From SIG440 sp045592585 (lineage in GTDB: Bacteria > Bacillota > Clostridia > Monoglobales > Monoglobaceae), in NCBI GenBank assembly GCA_045592585.1, contig JAZNVB010000054.1, positions 1-10,112 on the forward strand: a DNA stretch of 10,112 nt, read 5' to 3'. The notes under the pieces were generated by a model. That model was not told the origin of the DNA, searched no databases, and saw nothing but the letters and a program-made list of their open reading frames with translations. Shown piece after piece: positions 1-5,801 of the stretch (its first letter is position 1; each line of letters opens with the position of its first letter). Position numbers and translations under genes: made by a program.

Positions 1-42
1 GGTAGTTTGAGTGTCTGTACTAATATAATTAAAAGAAAACAT

Positions 43-84
43 AAATCCGAACATTTTATCAATTGGTAAAATGTTCGGATTTTT
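43..84 (-). terminator. Bidirectional intrinsic terminator downstream of tRNA-Leu
   Basis: An 18-pair inverted repeat spans 43-60 and 65-82 around the four-base loop AATT; one pair is G-T. On the plus strand the arm runs into TTTTT at 80-84. On the minus strand the hairpin is followed by a T-rich stretch (ATGTTTTCTTTT). It begins only seven bases past the CCA end of the tRNA, so its clear job is to end the minus-strand tRNA transcript. It could equally end a plus-strand gene lying left of the window. Bases 1-42 hold nothing I can name. Confidence 0.85.
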
Positions 85-90
85 ACTGTT

Positions 91-174
91 TGGTGCGGGC
101 GAAGGGACTTGAACCCCCACGATAAAATCACTAGATCCTAAGTCTAGCGCGTCTGCCAATTCCGCCACGCCCGC
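91..174 (-). tRNA. tRNA-Leu, anticodon UAG, CCA encoded
   Basis: Read on the minus strand this is a complete class II tRNA. The acceptor strands GCGGGCG (174-168) and CGCCCGC (101-95) pair over all seven positions. The anticodon stem CTAGA/TCTAG encloses the loop CTTAGGA, which gives anticodon UAG and so decoding of CUA-type leucine codons. A longer variable region follows, as expected for leucine tRNAs, and the T arm contains GGTTCAAGTCC. The discriminator is A and the CCA end is encoded at 93-91. The nearest promoter lies about 340 bases upstream at 517-545, separated from the gene by the half-tRNA repeat, so the primary transcript is probably some 420 nucleotides long and needs 5' processing. 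The intact pairing suggests a working gene. Confidence 0.95.
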
Positions 175-299
175 ATATTAAGTTTTTCCTCTTAATTTTT
201 ACACGGTAGAGGTACACCGAGGAGGAGCATATCGCTTAATCCTCATCTATGAAAACGGCAAAAACCGTAATCAACAATAAAATCACATACAGGACGGAA

Positions 300-337
300 C
301 CTAAGTCTAGCGCGTCTGCCAATTCCGCCACATCCGC
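300..337 (-). pseudogene. tRNA-Leu 5' half, truncated copy (inner)
   Basis: This stretch matches bases 137-174 of the working tRNA-Leu with two substitutions, both in the acceptor strand, which becomes GCGGATG. It keeps the D arm and the 5' strand of the anticodon stem and stops after TTAGG, where the sequence continues as TTCCGTCC instead of the tRNA 3' half. It cannot fold into a tRNA by itself. It lies between the tRNA promoter and the working gene and should be transcribed with it. It may be a decayed 5' half left by a tandem duplication or an insertion. Confidence 0.85.
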
Positions 338-463
338 ATATTAAGTTTTTACCTCTTAATTTTTACACGGTGGAGGTACACCGAGGAGGAGCATATCGCT
401 TAATCCTCATATATGAAAACGGAAAAATCCGTAATCAACAATAAATTCACATACAGGACGGAA

Positions 464-496
464 CCTAAGTCTAGCGCGTCTGCCAATTCCGCCACG
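464..496 (-). pseudogene. tRNA-Leu 5' half, promoter-proximal truncated copy
   Basis: This copy is identical to tRNA-Leu bases from the anticodon-loop TTAGG back to acceptor position 6-7 (33 bases), then diverges: the acceptor strand reads GCACCCG in place of GCGGGCG. It sits about 14 bases downstream of the likely start of transcription from the consensus promoter at 517-545, just where an ordinary tRNA gene would sit. That makes it the probable original position of the gene 5' end, later cut off from its 3' half by the repeat units. Confidence 0.8.
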
Positions 497-516
497 GGTG
501 CAAATGCTACTGTTTG

Positions 517-545
517 ATTATATCAGCAAACTGTGCAGTTGTCAA
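517..545 (-). promoter_or_regulatory. Consensus sigma-A promoter for tRNA-Leu
   Basis: On the minus strand TTGACA (545-540) and TATAAT (522-517) are both perfect matches, with a 17-base spacer. The start of transcription is expected near 510. This is a stable-RNA-strength promoter. It reads through both truncated tRNA halves to the intact tRNA-Leu. No plus-strand gene uses it. Confidence 0.88.
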
Positions 546-615
546 GATTTTTTAAGTTTTTATATTATTAAATATTTATTTTTGCGGATAAAGCAATGCG
601 GTAAGGTATTCTGAT

Positions 616-629
616 GAAACTGACGTTTC
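616..629. promoter_or_regulatory. Small inverted repeat, possible operator
   Basis: GAAAC, four bases, GTTTC lies 22 bases upstream of the -35 box of the operon that starts at 718. Size and position would suit a dimeric regulator, but five-base arms can arise by chance and the centre is not symmetric. The rest of 546-651 is A/T-rich with nothing else recognised. Confidence 0.2.
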
Positions 630-651
630 TGTAAAAATATGAAATTATTAC

Positions 652-680
652 TTGATTTTATTTGTAGAATAATATATAAT
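652..680 (+). promoter_or_regulatory. Promoter of the phosphoesterase-GH2-PHP operon
   Basis: TTGATT at 652-657 and a perfect TATAAT at 675-680 are separated by 17 bases. Transcription should start near 687, giving a leader of about 30 bases that contains the Shine-Dalgarno sequence GAGGTG at 706-711, six bases before the ATG at 718. Confidence 0.8.
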
Positions 681-717
681 GTACAGAATAAATACAATAT
701 GTGACGAGGTGTAAACT

Positions 718-1638
718 ATGAAAGATGAAATTTTGTTTGGAATATGTGCTGATGTTCATCAGGCAGAGGACAATGACCAGTCTGACAGAATGAAAAAATT
801 TGTTGATGAAGCGGCTGAAAGAAAGGCTGACTTTATAATTCAGCTTGGTGACTTTGTGCTTCCGGATGCTCCTGGTCAGAAGCTTCTTGATGTGTGGAAT
901 CAGTTTGAAGGCCCCAAGTATCACGTTCTTGGCAATCACGATACAGAACATGGCGGAAAGGATGCTGTTATGGCATTTCAGGGTCAGAAGGAAAAGTATT
1001 ACAGCTTTGACTGCGGCAACTATCATTTTATCGTTCTTGATACCAACTATTCAAAAATCGGTGACGAATACATAGATTACGGCAACGACAATTACCATAA
1101 GGACTTCTTTAACTGTTACATTCCTAAGTTCCAGCTTGACTGGCTTGCTGCTGATATTGATGCAACCGACAAGAGATGTTTTATATTTACTCACGCAACA
1201 CTTGACCTGGGCGACTGGACAATTTACAACATCCATCAGTTCCAGGATGTAATTTGGCTCGCAAACGAAAAGGCAGGTTATAACAAGGTTACAATGTGTT
1301 TTTCAGGCCACGACCATGCCGACGAGCTTTCCTTTAAAGGCGGCATTTACTATATGATTGTAAACAGTATGAGCCACAAATATATTGGCCCCAAATACAC
1401 CAACTATTCGTCAAGAAACAAAGAGGTAGAGGAATATTACGGCGATTTAAAATACATTGTTCCGTATAAGGATCCCCTTTATGCATTTGTAAGACTTAAG
1501 AAGAACGGACTTATTCAGATTATGGGTAAGCAGTCGGAATATGTTGGCAACAGCCCTAAAGAAATCCATTGGGAACACTATGTATCACCACAAATTTCAT
1601 ACAGGGAGGTGTGGATGAATGGCCACGGCGAATTTTAA
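718..1638 (+). CDS. Calcineurin-like metallophosphoesterase
   Basis: The 306-residue product is a predicted cytoplasmic phosphoesterase of the calcineurin-like (metallophosphatase) superfamily, which cleaves phosphomono- or diesters with a two-metal centre. All signature motifs are visible in order: D12-x-H14, G44-D45, G72-N-H-D75, a metal-site histidine H159 in FTHA, and G197-H-D-H200. There is no signal peptide or membrane segment. The start is fixed by GAGGTG six bases upstream and by the promoter at 652-680. The end overlaps the next gene by 20 bases, so the two are very likely co-transcribed and translationally linked. The substrate cannot be read from the sequence. The position beside a family 2 glycosidase and a second phosphatase suggests a sugar phosphate or phosphorylated glycan. 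The family is assigned with high confidence, the substrate is not. Confidence 0.9.
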   Translation: MKDEILFGICADVHQAEDNDQSDRMKKFVDEAAERKADFIIQLGDFVLPDAPGQKLLDVWNQFEGPKYHVLGNHDTEHGGKDAVMAFQGQKEKYYSFDCGNYHFIVLDTNYSKIGDEYIDYGNDNYHKDFFNCYIPKFQLDWLAADIDATDKRCFIFTHATLDLGDWTIYNIHQFQDVIWLANEKAGYNKVTMCFSGHDHADELSFKGGIYYMIVNSMSHKYIGPKYTNYSSRNKEVEEYYGDLKYIVPYKDPLYAFVRLKKNGLIQIMGKQSEYVGNSPKEIHWEHYVSPQISYREVWMNGHGEF

Positions 1639-3865
1639 TCTTGACCTTAAAAATGGCTGGAAGTTTCACCTTGGTGAGATTGATATTATTGATGAAATCC
1701 CGGTGATGATGTCTCATGAAACCTCTAAGGCAGGTGGTTCGATTAAAGAGTTTGATATGTTTGGCGAGAAAACCCGGTGGCACGATGTTGAAATGCCACA
1801 TGACTGGATGACCGAACAGCCAATTGACGAAACTGCCGACCCTGCCGGAGGATTTAAAAAGCGAGGAACAGGATGGTACTATCTTTCTTTTAATCTTTCG
1901 GAAGAAAGGATAGAGAGAGCCCGTCTGGTTTTTGACGGTGTTTTTGGAAAAACGGTTGTTCACGTAAACGGAGTGGTAGCTGCAAGAAATGTTAGCGGCT
2001 ATAACAGATTTTCTTGTGAAATCGGTGATTATCTTGTCCCCGGTGCTGAAAACAACATAGCTCTTTATGTTGATGCAAGACGTTGGGAAGGCTGGTGGTA
2101 TGAAGGCGCAGGCCTTTACCGCCCTGCACACATTGAGTTCCGCCGGAATATATGCTTTGAACAGGATAAGGTGTTTGTTCGTGGCGAAAAAACCGACGGT
2201 TTGTGGTGCGCTTTGGCAGATTTGAAGATAAACGGAATTACAGGTTGCGATAATGTTACAGTTAAAGCATGTCTTACAGATGCACAAGGCAATGTTATCA
2301 GTGAGCAAAGCTGTGAGGCAAAGGAAGATACATACATAAAAATGCATGTCAGCAATCCGGAATTGTGGTCGCCTGAAAGCCCGAATCTTTATACTTTTGT
2401 TTGTGAATTAACAAAAGACGGCCAGGTAATTGACAGTATAAAGAAATCAATCGGTTTTAGAAAAATAGAATGGAAAAAGGATGAAGGAATGTTCCTTAAC
2501 GGCAGCCGTTATCAGATTAACGGAATTTGCTGTCATCAAGACCACGCAGGAGTTGGAGTTGCAATACCCAAAGAGGTTATGGAATACCGAATTTCAGTTC
2601 TCAAAAGGTTTGGTATAAATGCGTACCGTTGCGCCCATCATGCACCTACCGAGGACTTTTTGGAAATATGCGACAGAATGGGTATGCTGGTAATGGCCGA
2701 AAACAGACATTTTGCGGTTTCGGAAGATGTATTCAAGCAGCTTGAAGCACTTGCTTATGTTTCACGCAACCACCCAAGTGTGTTCTTATACAGCTTGTTC
2801 AATGAAGAAAGATGGCAGGGTCAGGAACGTGGAATGCGAATTGCGGCAAAAATGCGGGAGAAAATCCGTTCTATTGACGATACCCGTGCGATTATCGGTG
2901 CTCAGGACGGTGGTCTGCTTGAGAGCCACAATGCCTCTGATGTACTTGATGTAATCGGTGTAAATTATTTTATCAGAGAATACGACGAAGCCCACAAACG
3001 CACTCCCGATAAGGTTATTTTGGGAACAGAAAACTTCCCCACCTATGCAACAAGGGGCGTGTATGAAACCAACAGGGACATACAGCAGTTCAGCAATTAC
3101 GGTGAAGATAAACCCAAGTTTTCGGAATCACTTATCGAAACTTTGGAGTTTATTCTGCCAAGAAAGTTTGTTGCGGGTTGTTTTGCCTGGAGCGGTTTTG
3201 ACTACCGTGGCGAGCCTACACCCTGCGGTTGGCCAAGTGTTATATCCCACTGGGGATTTACCGATGACTGCGGATTTGCCAAGGATACTGCATACTGGCT
3301 TGAGGCATGGTATAAACAAGATTTGGTTGTGCATCTGCTGCCCCATTGGAACTGGAAAAAAGGCGATAAGGTCCGTGTTTGTGCATACACCAATGCAAGT
3401 GATGCTGAACTGTTCCTTAATGGAAAATCCCTTGGTATAAAGACAGTAGATAAAAATCGTTGTGACTGGATGGTAGAATACGAAGAAGGCACTATATCAG
3501 TTGTAGCAAGGAGAGGCAATGCCGAGGTTAAAGACCAAGTTGTTACAACAGGCAAGGCATCCCGCATCAAAGTGGTTGATGAATCACCAAACAGCGAAGA
3601 TACCCATATTCTTAATTTGTTTGCTGTTGATGATAATGGAAATAACGTTCCTGATTATTGCGAGAAAATCAGTATTGAATGTCAGAATGGCAAAATTCTT
3701 GGGGTTGGAAACGGTAATCCCAACAGCCACCATTCAGAAAAGGCACCGGAGATTAACTTCTTCAATGGCAAGGCTCAGGTTATTATGAGATGCAGCAAAG
3801 GCGTTGTACGTTTGACTTGCGGTGATTTGACCCAAGAGGTTTATCGGATAGGAGAAAGTTTATGA
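1619..3865 (+). CDS. Glycoside hydrolase family 2 enzyme (beta-galactosidase/beta-glucuronidase-like)
   Basis: The 748-residue product has the family 2 layout: an N-terminal jelly-roll sugar-binding domain (about 10-175, with MPHDW near 59-63 and the GAGLYRP motif near 163-169), an immunoglobulin-like domain (about 180-285), the TIM barrel (about 290-565), then a DUF4982-like beta domain (about 575-645) and a C-terminal Ig-like domain (about 650-740). The likely acid/base is E396 in FNE and the likely nucleophile E471 in LGTEN; W524 in FAWSGFDYRGEP fits the active-site wall. Retaining exo-beta-glycosidase activity follows from the family, but the sugar (galactose, glucuronate or another) is uncertain. 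There is no signal peptide, so it probably acts on imported oligosaccharides. The ATG at 1619 follows GGGAGG (1604-1609) and overlaps the upstream gene; the stop overlaps the next start as ATGA. Confidence 0.92.
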   Translation: MATANFNLDLKNGWKFHLGEIDIIDEIPVMMSHETSKAGGSIKEFDMFGEKTRWHDVEMPHDWMTEQPIDETADPAGGFKKRGTGWYYLSFNLSEERIERARLVFDGVFGKTVVHVNGVVAARNVSGYNRFSCEIGDYLVPGAENNIALYVDARRWEGWWYEGAGLYRPAHIEFRRNICFEQDKVFVRGEKTDGLWCALADLKINGITGCDNVTVKACLTDAQGNVISEQSCEAKEDTYIKMHVSNPELWSPESPNLYTFVCELTKDGQVIDSIKKSIGFRKIEWKKDEGMFLNGSRYQINGICCHQDHAGVGVAIPKEVMEYRISVLKRFGINAYRCAHHAPTEDFLEICDRMGMLVMAENRHFAVSEDVFKQLEALAYVSRNHPSVFLYSLFNEERWQGQERGMRIAAKMREKIRSIDDTRAIIGAQDGGLLESHNASDVLDVIGVNYFIREYDEAHKRTPDKVILGTENFPTYATRGVYETNRDIQQFSNYGEDKPKFSESLIETLEFILPRKFVAGCFAWSGFDYRGEPTPCGWPSVISHWGFTDDCGFAKDTAYWLEAWYKQDLVVHLLPHWNWKKGDKVRVCAYTNASDAELFLNGKSLGIKTVDKNRCDWMVEYEEGTISVVARRGNAEVKDQVVTTGKASRIKVVDESPNSEDTHILNLFAVDDNGNNVPDYCEKISIECQNGKILGVGNGNPNSHHSEKAPEINFFNGKAQVIMRCSKGVVRLTCGDLTQEVYRIGESL

Positions 3866-4590
3866 AATTTATAGCTGACACACACACCCATACCATAATG
3901 TCGGGGCACGCACACTCTACGGTAATTGAAAATATACAGGAAGCCGCAAGAAAAGGTTTCAAATTCCTTGCCGTGACCGACCATACGGGCATAATGCCCG
4001 ATGCTCCGTCGGAGACATACTTCAAATGTATGTGGTCTGCAATGCCGGACGAATATATGGGAGTAAACATTCTCCGCGGTTGCGAGGCCAATATTCTTGA
4101 TGCCACAGGAAAGCTGGATGTTTCAGCAAATACGCTGTCAAGGCTTGAATGGGTAATTGCATCAATCCATGCAGTTTTAACTAAACCGATGGATTTTGAT
4201 GCTCACACAGAATTATGGTGCAACATTGCCCAAAACCCCGATGTTGATGTAATCGGACATTGCGGAGAAGAAAATTATAAGTTTGATTATGAAGAAGGCG
4301 TTAAGGCATTTGCAAAATACGGAAAGATTGTGGAAATCAATTCTGCATCTTTCCGCAACAGACCAACCTGCAAGGATAATTGTATGGAAATTGCAAGGCT
4401 GTGCGTAAAGCATAATGTTCCCTTAGTGGTATCTTCGGATGCTCATTTTGCATCGGATGTAGGCAATTTTGATGTGGCAGTAAATTATCTTACCGAGGCA
4501 GGAATTCCCGAAAGTGCCATATTAAATGCAAATTTAGAAAGATTTACAGAGCATCTTTCAAAAATGACCGGACGAAAATTTGTTCTTTAA
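3862..4590 (+). CDS. PHP-domain phosphatase, YcdX family
   Basis: The 242-residue product matches the length and motif order of E. coli YcdX, a trinuclear-zinc phosphatase of the PHP (polymerase and histidinol phosphatase) superfamily. The expected ligands are all in place: H8 and H10 in DTHTHT, H16, H41 in TDH, E75 in CEAN, H103, H133 in IGH, and D193 and H195 in SSDAH. E158 in VEIN is also typical. It is predicted to be cytoplasmic. Its start shares ATGA with the stop of the glycosidase gene, and GGAG at 3851-3854 supplies a ribosome site, so it is the last gene of the three-gene operon. A strong terminator follows nine bases after the stop. Family assignment is firm; the physiological phosphoester is unknown, although the neighbours point to carbohydrate metabolism. 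Confidence 0.92.
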   Translation: MKFIADTHTHTIMSGHAHSTVIENIQEAARKGFKFLAVTDHTGIMPDAPSETYFKCMWSAMPDEYMGVNILRGCEANILDATGKLDVSANTLSRLEWVIASIHAVLTKPMDFDAHTELWCNIAQNPDVDVIGHCGEENYKFDYEEGVKAFAKYGKIVEINSASFRNRPTCKDNCMEIARLCVKHNVPLVVSSDAHFASDVGNFDVAVNYLTEAGIPESAILNANLERFTEHLSKMTGRKFVL

Positions 4591-4594
4591 AGAG

Positions 4595-4630
4595 AAAGCC
4601 CTTGCAACCGTAGAAGTTGCAAGGGTTTTT
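4595..4630 (+). terminator. Intrinsic terminator between convergent genes
   Basis: A perfect ten-pair stem, CCCTTGCAAC (4599-4608) with GTTGCAAGGG (4616-4625), closes a seven-base loop and is followed by TTTTT (4626-4630). A-T pairs extend the outer stem. It ends the plus-strand operon and, read on the other strand, where CTTTCTCTTT follows, may also stop the convergent regulator gene whose stop codon lies at 4637. Confidence 0.92.
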
Positions 4631-4636
4631 GACTGA

Positions 4637-5485
4637 TCAGAGTATGTTCAGCGGAAAGTTTTTTCTGTAAGATATGGGCGTATGATTGGTTCGCTTTTTA
4701 AAGGTTCTTATAAAATAATTATAATCTGTAAAGCCAACCTTGTCATATATCTCGGAAACCGATAACTGGGTGGTGGTGAGATAGTGCTTTGCTTTTTCGA
4801 CTCTTTTTTCAATGATATAGTCCTTAATAGATGTTTTGAAGAATTTATGAGAAATTTCGTAAAGGGTGGTTATGGTTATCTGGAAATGTTGACATAAATT
4901 TTCTATCGAAAGCTTGGAATCCAGATGGTGGATTATGTATTGTTCAATTTCGGATGCCAGACTATTTTCTTCGGCTTTGATTGCACGGCTTGTGTAAAAA
5001 TAAGGAACACACATTTTAAAAAGATTAGTTATGGCATCTATCTGACGATGGTTCAGCTCGGGCAGATTTTGATAGTATTCTTCGATAGTCTTTTCGTCAA
5101 CATCATATTTTTTGCACAGTGATTTTACCTTATCAATATTTGAAAGAATTTGCTCGCTATCCCTGATTTGACCAAACATTATGTAGGCTATAAGCTCGTC
5201 ATTATTGTAAATGGGAACAACTGTGTCAACCAGACCTGCATGGCATGTGAAAGTGTAGGGCCCATGGATGGAGGCGGCCTTTTTACAGGCAGAAATATCT
5301 GATTCCAGACATTTTTTTTTGCCCTCTATCCCAAGCTTTATTTTTGAGCATATCGGTGCCATCGGTTTGGGATAAAAGGTTATCTGATTAAATTCTGAAT
5401 CCCATACACTCATGGTTACATTTGATATTGTGTGAAATTCTTTAAGCATTTCGTTTATTTTTTCTTTATCAAACTTATATGTCAT
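4637..5485 (-). CDS. PocR ligand-binding domain / AraC-type transcriptional regulator
   Basis: This gene encodes a probable activator of sugar-use genes. The N-terminal half (about 5-165) resembles the PocR sensory domain, with the family's spaced cysteines in PIC, KKKC, SAC and TCHAGL (C50, C63, C71, C85 when counted from the upstream ATG at 5497). The last 100 residues form an AraC/XylS double helix-turn-helix, ending in the hallmark GFTDYNYF...FKKRTNHTPISYR. I chose ATG 5485 (282 residues) because GGAG lies six bases upstream and an upstream ORF ends one base before it. An in-frame ATG at 5497 would add four residues but has a poorly spaced ribosome site. It faces away from the isomerase/epimerase operon, its most likely target, and is convergent with the glycosidase operon. 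The ligand is unknown. Confidence 0.9.
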   Translation of the reverse strand: MTYKFDKEKINEMLKEFHTISNVTMSVWDSEFNQITFYPKPMAPICSKIKLGIEGKKKCLESDISACKKAASIHGPYTFTCHAGLVDTVVPIYNNDELIAYIMFGQIRDSEQILSNIDKVKSLCKKYDVDEKTIEEYYQNLPELNHRQIDAITNLFKMCVPYFYTSRAIKAEENSLASEIEQYIIHHLDSKLSIENLCQHFQITITTLYEISHKFFKTSIKDYIIEKRVEKAKHYLTTTQLSVSEIYDKVGFTDYNYFIRTFKKRTNHTPISYRKNFPLNIL

Positions 5486-5486
5486 A

Positions 5487-5522
5487 CTAATCTCCATAGC
5501 CTTTCCGCCCGCAAATAATCAT
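5487..5522 (-). CDS. Possible 11-codon leader ORF upstream of the regulator
   Basis: On the minus strand an ATG at 5522-5520 opens a frame for MIICGRKGYGD ending in TAG at 5489-5487, one base before the regulator ATG at 5485. A proper ribosome site, AGGAG (5535-5531), lies eight bases upstream. The spacing suggests reinitiation or translational coupling to the regulator. The same AGGAG is paired inside a predicted hairpin (5528-5576), so access to it may be controlled. No homolog is known to me, and a chance ORF of this size is possible. Confidence 0.4.
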   Translation of the reverse strand: MIICGRKGYGD

Positions 5523-5527
5523 TTCAA

Positions 5528-5576
5528 AATCTCCTGTCTCTTATCCATGGGCGAGATAAGGCGTGTAGTGGAGATT
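5528..5576 (-). promoter_or_regulatory. Hairpin that pairs over the Shine-Dalgarno site in the regulator leader
   Basis: In the minus-strand transcript AATCTCC (5576-5570) can pair with GGAGATT (5534-5528), and inside it CTTATC (5560-5555) pairs with GATAAG (5545-5540). The outer stem covers the AGGAG that serves the leader ORF at 5522. If it forms, it would limit translation of the leader ORF and, by coupling, of the regulator. This is inferred from base pairing alone. Confidence 0.5.
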
Positions 5577-5581
5577 ACGCA

Positions 5582-5620
5582 CATCGTCGTTTCGCACATA
5601 GTGCGAAAATTTCGACGGTG
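5582..5620 (-). promoter_or_regulatory. Long bulged hairpin in the regulator leader
   Basis: TTTCGCAC (5590-5597) and GTGCGAAA (5601-5608) form an eight-pair stem around the loop ATA. A second eight-pair stem outside it joins 5582-5589 with 5613-5620 (one G-T pair), leaving a four-base bulge at 5609-5612. No T-run follows on either strand, so it is not a terminator. It lies in the middle of the predicted regulator leader. It could be a leader RNA element, or, as DNA, a protein-binding site. Confidence 0.5.
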
Positions 5621-5635
5621 CAATTTAAATAGAAG

Positions 5636-5661
5636 GGTTAACGTGATTTTTCACGTTAATC
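5636..5661. promoter_or_regulatory. Perfect inverted repeat at the regulator transcript start
   Basis: TTAACGTGA (5638-5646) and TCACGTTAA (5651-5659) flank TTTT; two more pairs extend the arms, one of them G-T. It begins within a few bases of the predicted start of the minus-strand transcript (about 5664). It could be an operator for autoregulation or a 5'-end stem-loop that stabilises the mRNA. Lack of a following T-run argues against a terminator. Confidence 0.5.
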
Positions 5662-5670
5662 ACCATATAT

Positions 5671-5699
5671 ATTATACAATTAATTTTTCTCAAAAACAA
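5671..5699 (-). promoter_or_regulatory. Promoter of the PocR/AraC regulator
   Basis: On the minus strand TTGTTT (5699-5694) and a perfect TATAAT (5676-5671) are 17 bases apart. Transcription would start near 5664, giving a leader of about 180 bases before the regulator ATG at 5485, with three inverted repeats and a short ORF in it. Confidence 0.7.
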
Positions 5700-5752
5700 T
5701 ACTATTTTAAACACAATTTTAAAAAAATGCTATTTTTTAATATAAAAATTAC

Positions 5753-5781
5753 TATAAGGTTAGAAATGTATGTAATATAAT
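5753..5781 (+). promoter_or_regulatory. Putative weak, activator-type promoter of the isomerase operon
   Basis: TATAAT at 5776-5781 is a perfect -10, but at 17-base spacing the -35 position reads TATAAG, a poor match. The likely start near 5788 would give a leader of only about 14 bases, barely covering the ribosome site AAGGGGG (5788-5794). A good -10 with a bad -35 is common for AraC-type activation, which fits the divergent regulator. A second possible -10, TATTAT at 5670-5675, cannot be excluded. Bases 5677-5775 are strongly A/T-rich, with CTATTTT repeated at 5702 and 5730. Confidence 0.4.
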
Positions 5782-5801
5782 TGAAAAAAGGGGGTTTTTA
5801 T

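Larger units (their letters stand above)
137..496 (-). repeat. Tandem 163/164-base repeat containing tRNA-Leu 5' halves
   Basis: Unit 1 is 137-299, unit 2 is 300-463, and a third partial copy runs from 464 to 496. By eye, units 1 and 2 differ at seven positions plus one inserted A (at 351), about 95 percent identity. Each unit holds the 5' half of the tRNA (acceptor strand through the anticodon-loop bases TTAGG) plus about 125 bases of spacer. The shared spacer has small inverted repeats: a CGGT(G)/(C)ACCG pair near 205-219 and 369-383, an ACGG(A)/(T)CCGT pair near 254-267 and 418-431, and ATTAAG/CTTAAT near 178-196 and 340-359. Unit 1 provides the 5' half of the working tRNA. The junction with the unique 3' half falls at base 137, in the anticodon loop. 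A local assembly artefact is possible but the unit divergence argues against it. Confidence 0.9.

Noticed and set aside
137..496. CRISPR array or simple satellite
   Set aside because: The repeated block is 163/164 bases with only two full copies, no short spacers, and contains tRNA sequence; this is a tandem duplication of half-tRNA units.
1556..2347. Minus-strand open frame of 263 codons under the family 2 glycosidase
   Set aside because: It lies opposite a clearly real gene with catalytic motifs, starts without a ribosome site and its product has no family features; it is a reading-frame shadow.
5486..5497. Regulator start at the upstream in-frame ATG (5497)
   Set aside because: The only purine-rich motif ends two bases before it, whereas the ATG at 5485 has GGAG at six bases and abuts the leader-ORF stop; not fully excluded.
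5535..5546. CTGTCTCTTAT-like match to the Tn5 mosaic end near 5535-5544
   Set aside because: The match stops after about eleven bases, no transposase or second end is present, and the bases take part in the leader hairpin; neither a mobile element nor adapter contamination is supported.
5636..5661. Intrinsic terminator at the TTAACGTGA inverted repeat
   Set aside because: No T-run follows on either strand and no gene ends nearby; it lies at the predicted start of the regulator transcript.
5547..5780. Plus-strand open frame of 77 codons in the divergent intergenic region
   Set aside because: It runs through three inverted repeats and A/T-rich promoter sequence, has no ribosome site and gives a low-complexity product with no recognisable domain.
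5781..5801. Seven-codon N-terminal extension of the isomerase from TTG 5781
   Set aside because: The TTG overlaps the TATAAT box and would use the ribosome site itself as coding sequence; ATG 5802 has a well-spaced AAGGGGG.
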